DNA of 64,000 nucleotides from Tubiluchus corallicola (lineage: Eukaryota; Priapulida; Priapulimorpha; Priapulimorphida; Tubiluchidae): NCBI GenBank assembly GCA_030141605.1, contig JAQGDQ010000018.1:184001-248000 (forward strand), in the 5' to 3' direction. The notes beneath the pieces were generated by a model, which had not been told where the DNA came from, did not search any database, and saw only the letters and a list, made by a program, of their open reading frames with translations. The position numbers and the translations under genes were made by a program. Shown in pieces: positions 1 to 64,000 of the stretch; position 1 is the first letter of the stretch, and every line of letters starts with the position of its first letter.

Positions 1-63809
<63,809 letters not shown>

Positions 63810-63863
63810 ATTGTGTAAAAAGGTATGGTTTATACATTTTTAAAACTTCAATTCTAAAACTTT

Positions 63864-63869
63864 AATAAA
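63864..63869 (+). terminator. poly(A) signal
   Basis: AATAAA 55 bp after the stop codon. A GTATGG donor-like site at about 63823 leaves open a 3' UTR intron. 63870-64000 shows nothing else. Confidence 0.6.
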
Positions 63870-64000
63870 AATGAGCATCAATTTCAACATAGTTATAAGA
63901 AATAGTATCAGATGTTGTTACACTTAAGGATTTAAAAGCCCTCTGTCCGTGCAACAATAGCAAATATAGCGAGTTCAAGTTTGGCTGATGTTAACTTACT

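Overview
The window is AT-rich nuclear DNA from an invertebrate animal. It is dominated by one very large plus-strand gene that enters from the left and ends at a TAA at 63807-63809. I chained about 75 exons by splice sites, domain continuity and reading-frame phase. The chain stays open from base 1 to the stop and gives about 3,950 codons. The product is a giant sarcomeric or cytoskeletal protein of the titin/twitchin/obscurin (UNC-89)/SPEG superfamily, built from immunoglobulin (Ig) and fibronectin type III (FN3) domains with two protein-kinase domains at the C-terminus. I cannot name the phylum.

Layout of the host gene. 1-18.3 kb: alternating FN3-Ig units with cysteine-poor Ig domains, interrupted at 4.8-5.5 kb by a 759-nt acidic cassette exon. 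20.2-22.8 kb: two more FN3 domains, so three FN3 in a row. 23.1-35.8 kb: a run of Ig domains that have regained the canonical cysteines. 38.3-39.7 kb: a linker and one FN3. 41.9-42.5 kb: a likely alternative first exon carrying WYKGE repeats. 47.7-49.8 kb: a linker and two Ig domains. 50.2-54.8 kb: kinase 1, with intact catalytic motifs. 54.9-58.8 kb: interkinase linker, Ig, FN3 and a second linker. 59.2-62.4 kb: kinase 2, whose catalytic Asp is Asn. 63.7-63.8 kb: C-terminal tail, followed by a poly(A) signal. The tail order Ig-Ig-kinase-Ig-FN3-kinase is that of UNC-89/obscurin/SPEG. The FN3-Ig array upstream looks more like titin or twitchin.

Two unrelated genes lie nested and antisense inside introns. 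One is a four-exon SLC10 (bile-acid/sodium symporter family) gene at 32.3-34.6 kb. The other is an intronless class A GPCR at 45.3-46.4 kb.

Introns also carry transposon debris: a hAT-like non-autonomous element with a perfect 8-bp target duplication, a Tc1/mariner/pogo-type terminal-inverted-repeat element, a LINE reverse-transcriptase C-terminal remnant, two inverted-dimer repeats with hammerhead-like cores (possibly Penelope-derived), further foldback repeats, and a 150-bp GA purine tract. No tRNA, rRNA or CRISPR features were recognised.
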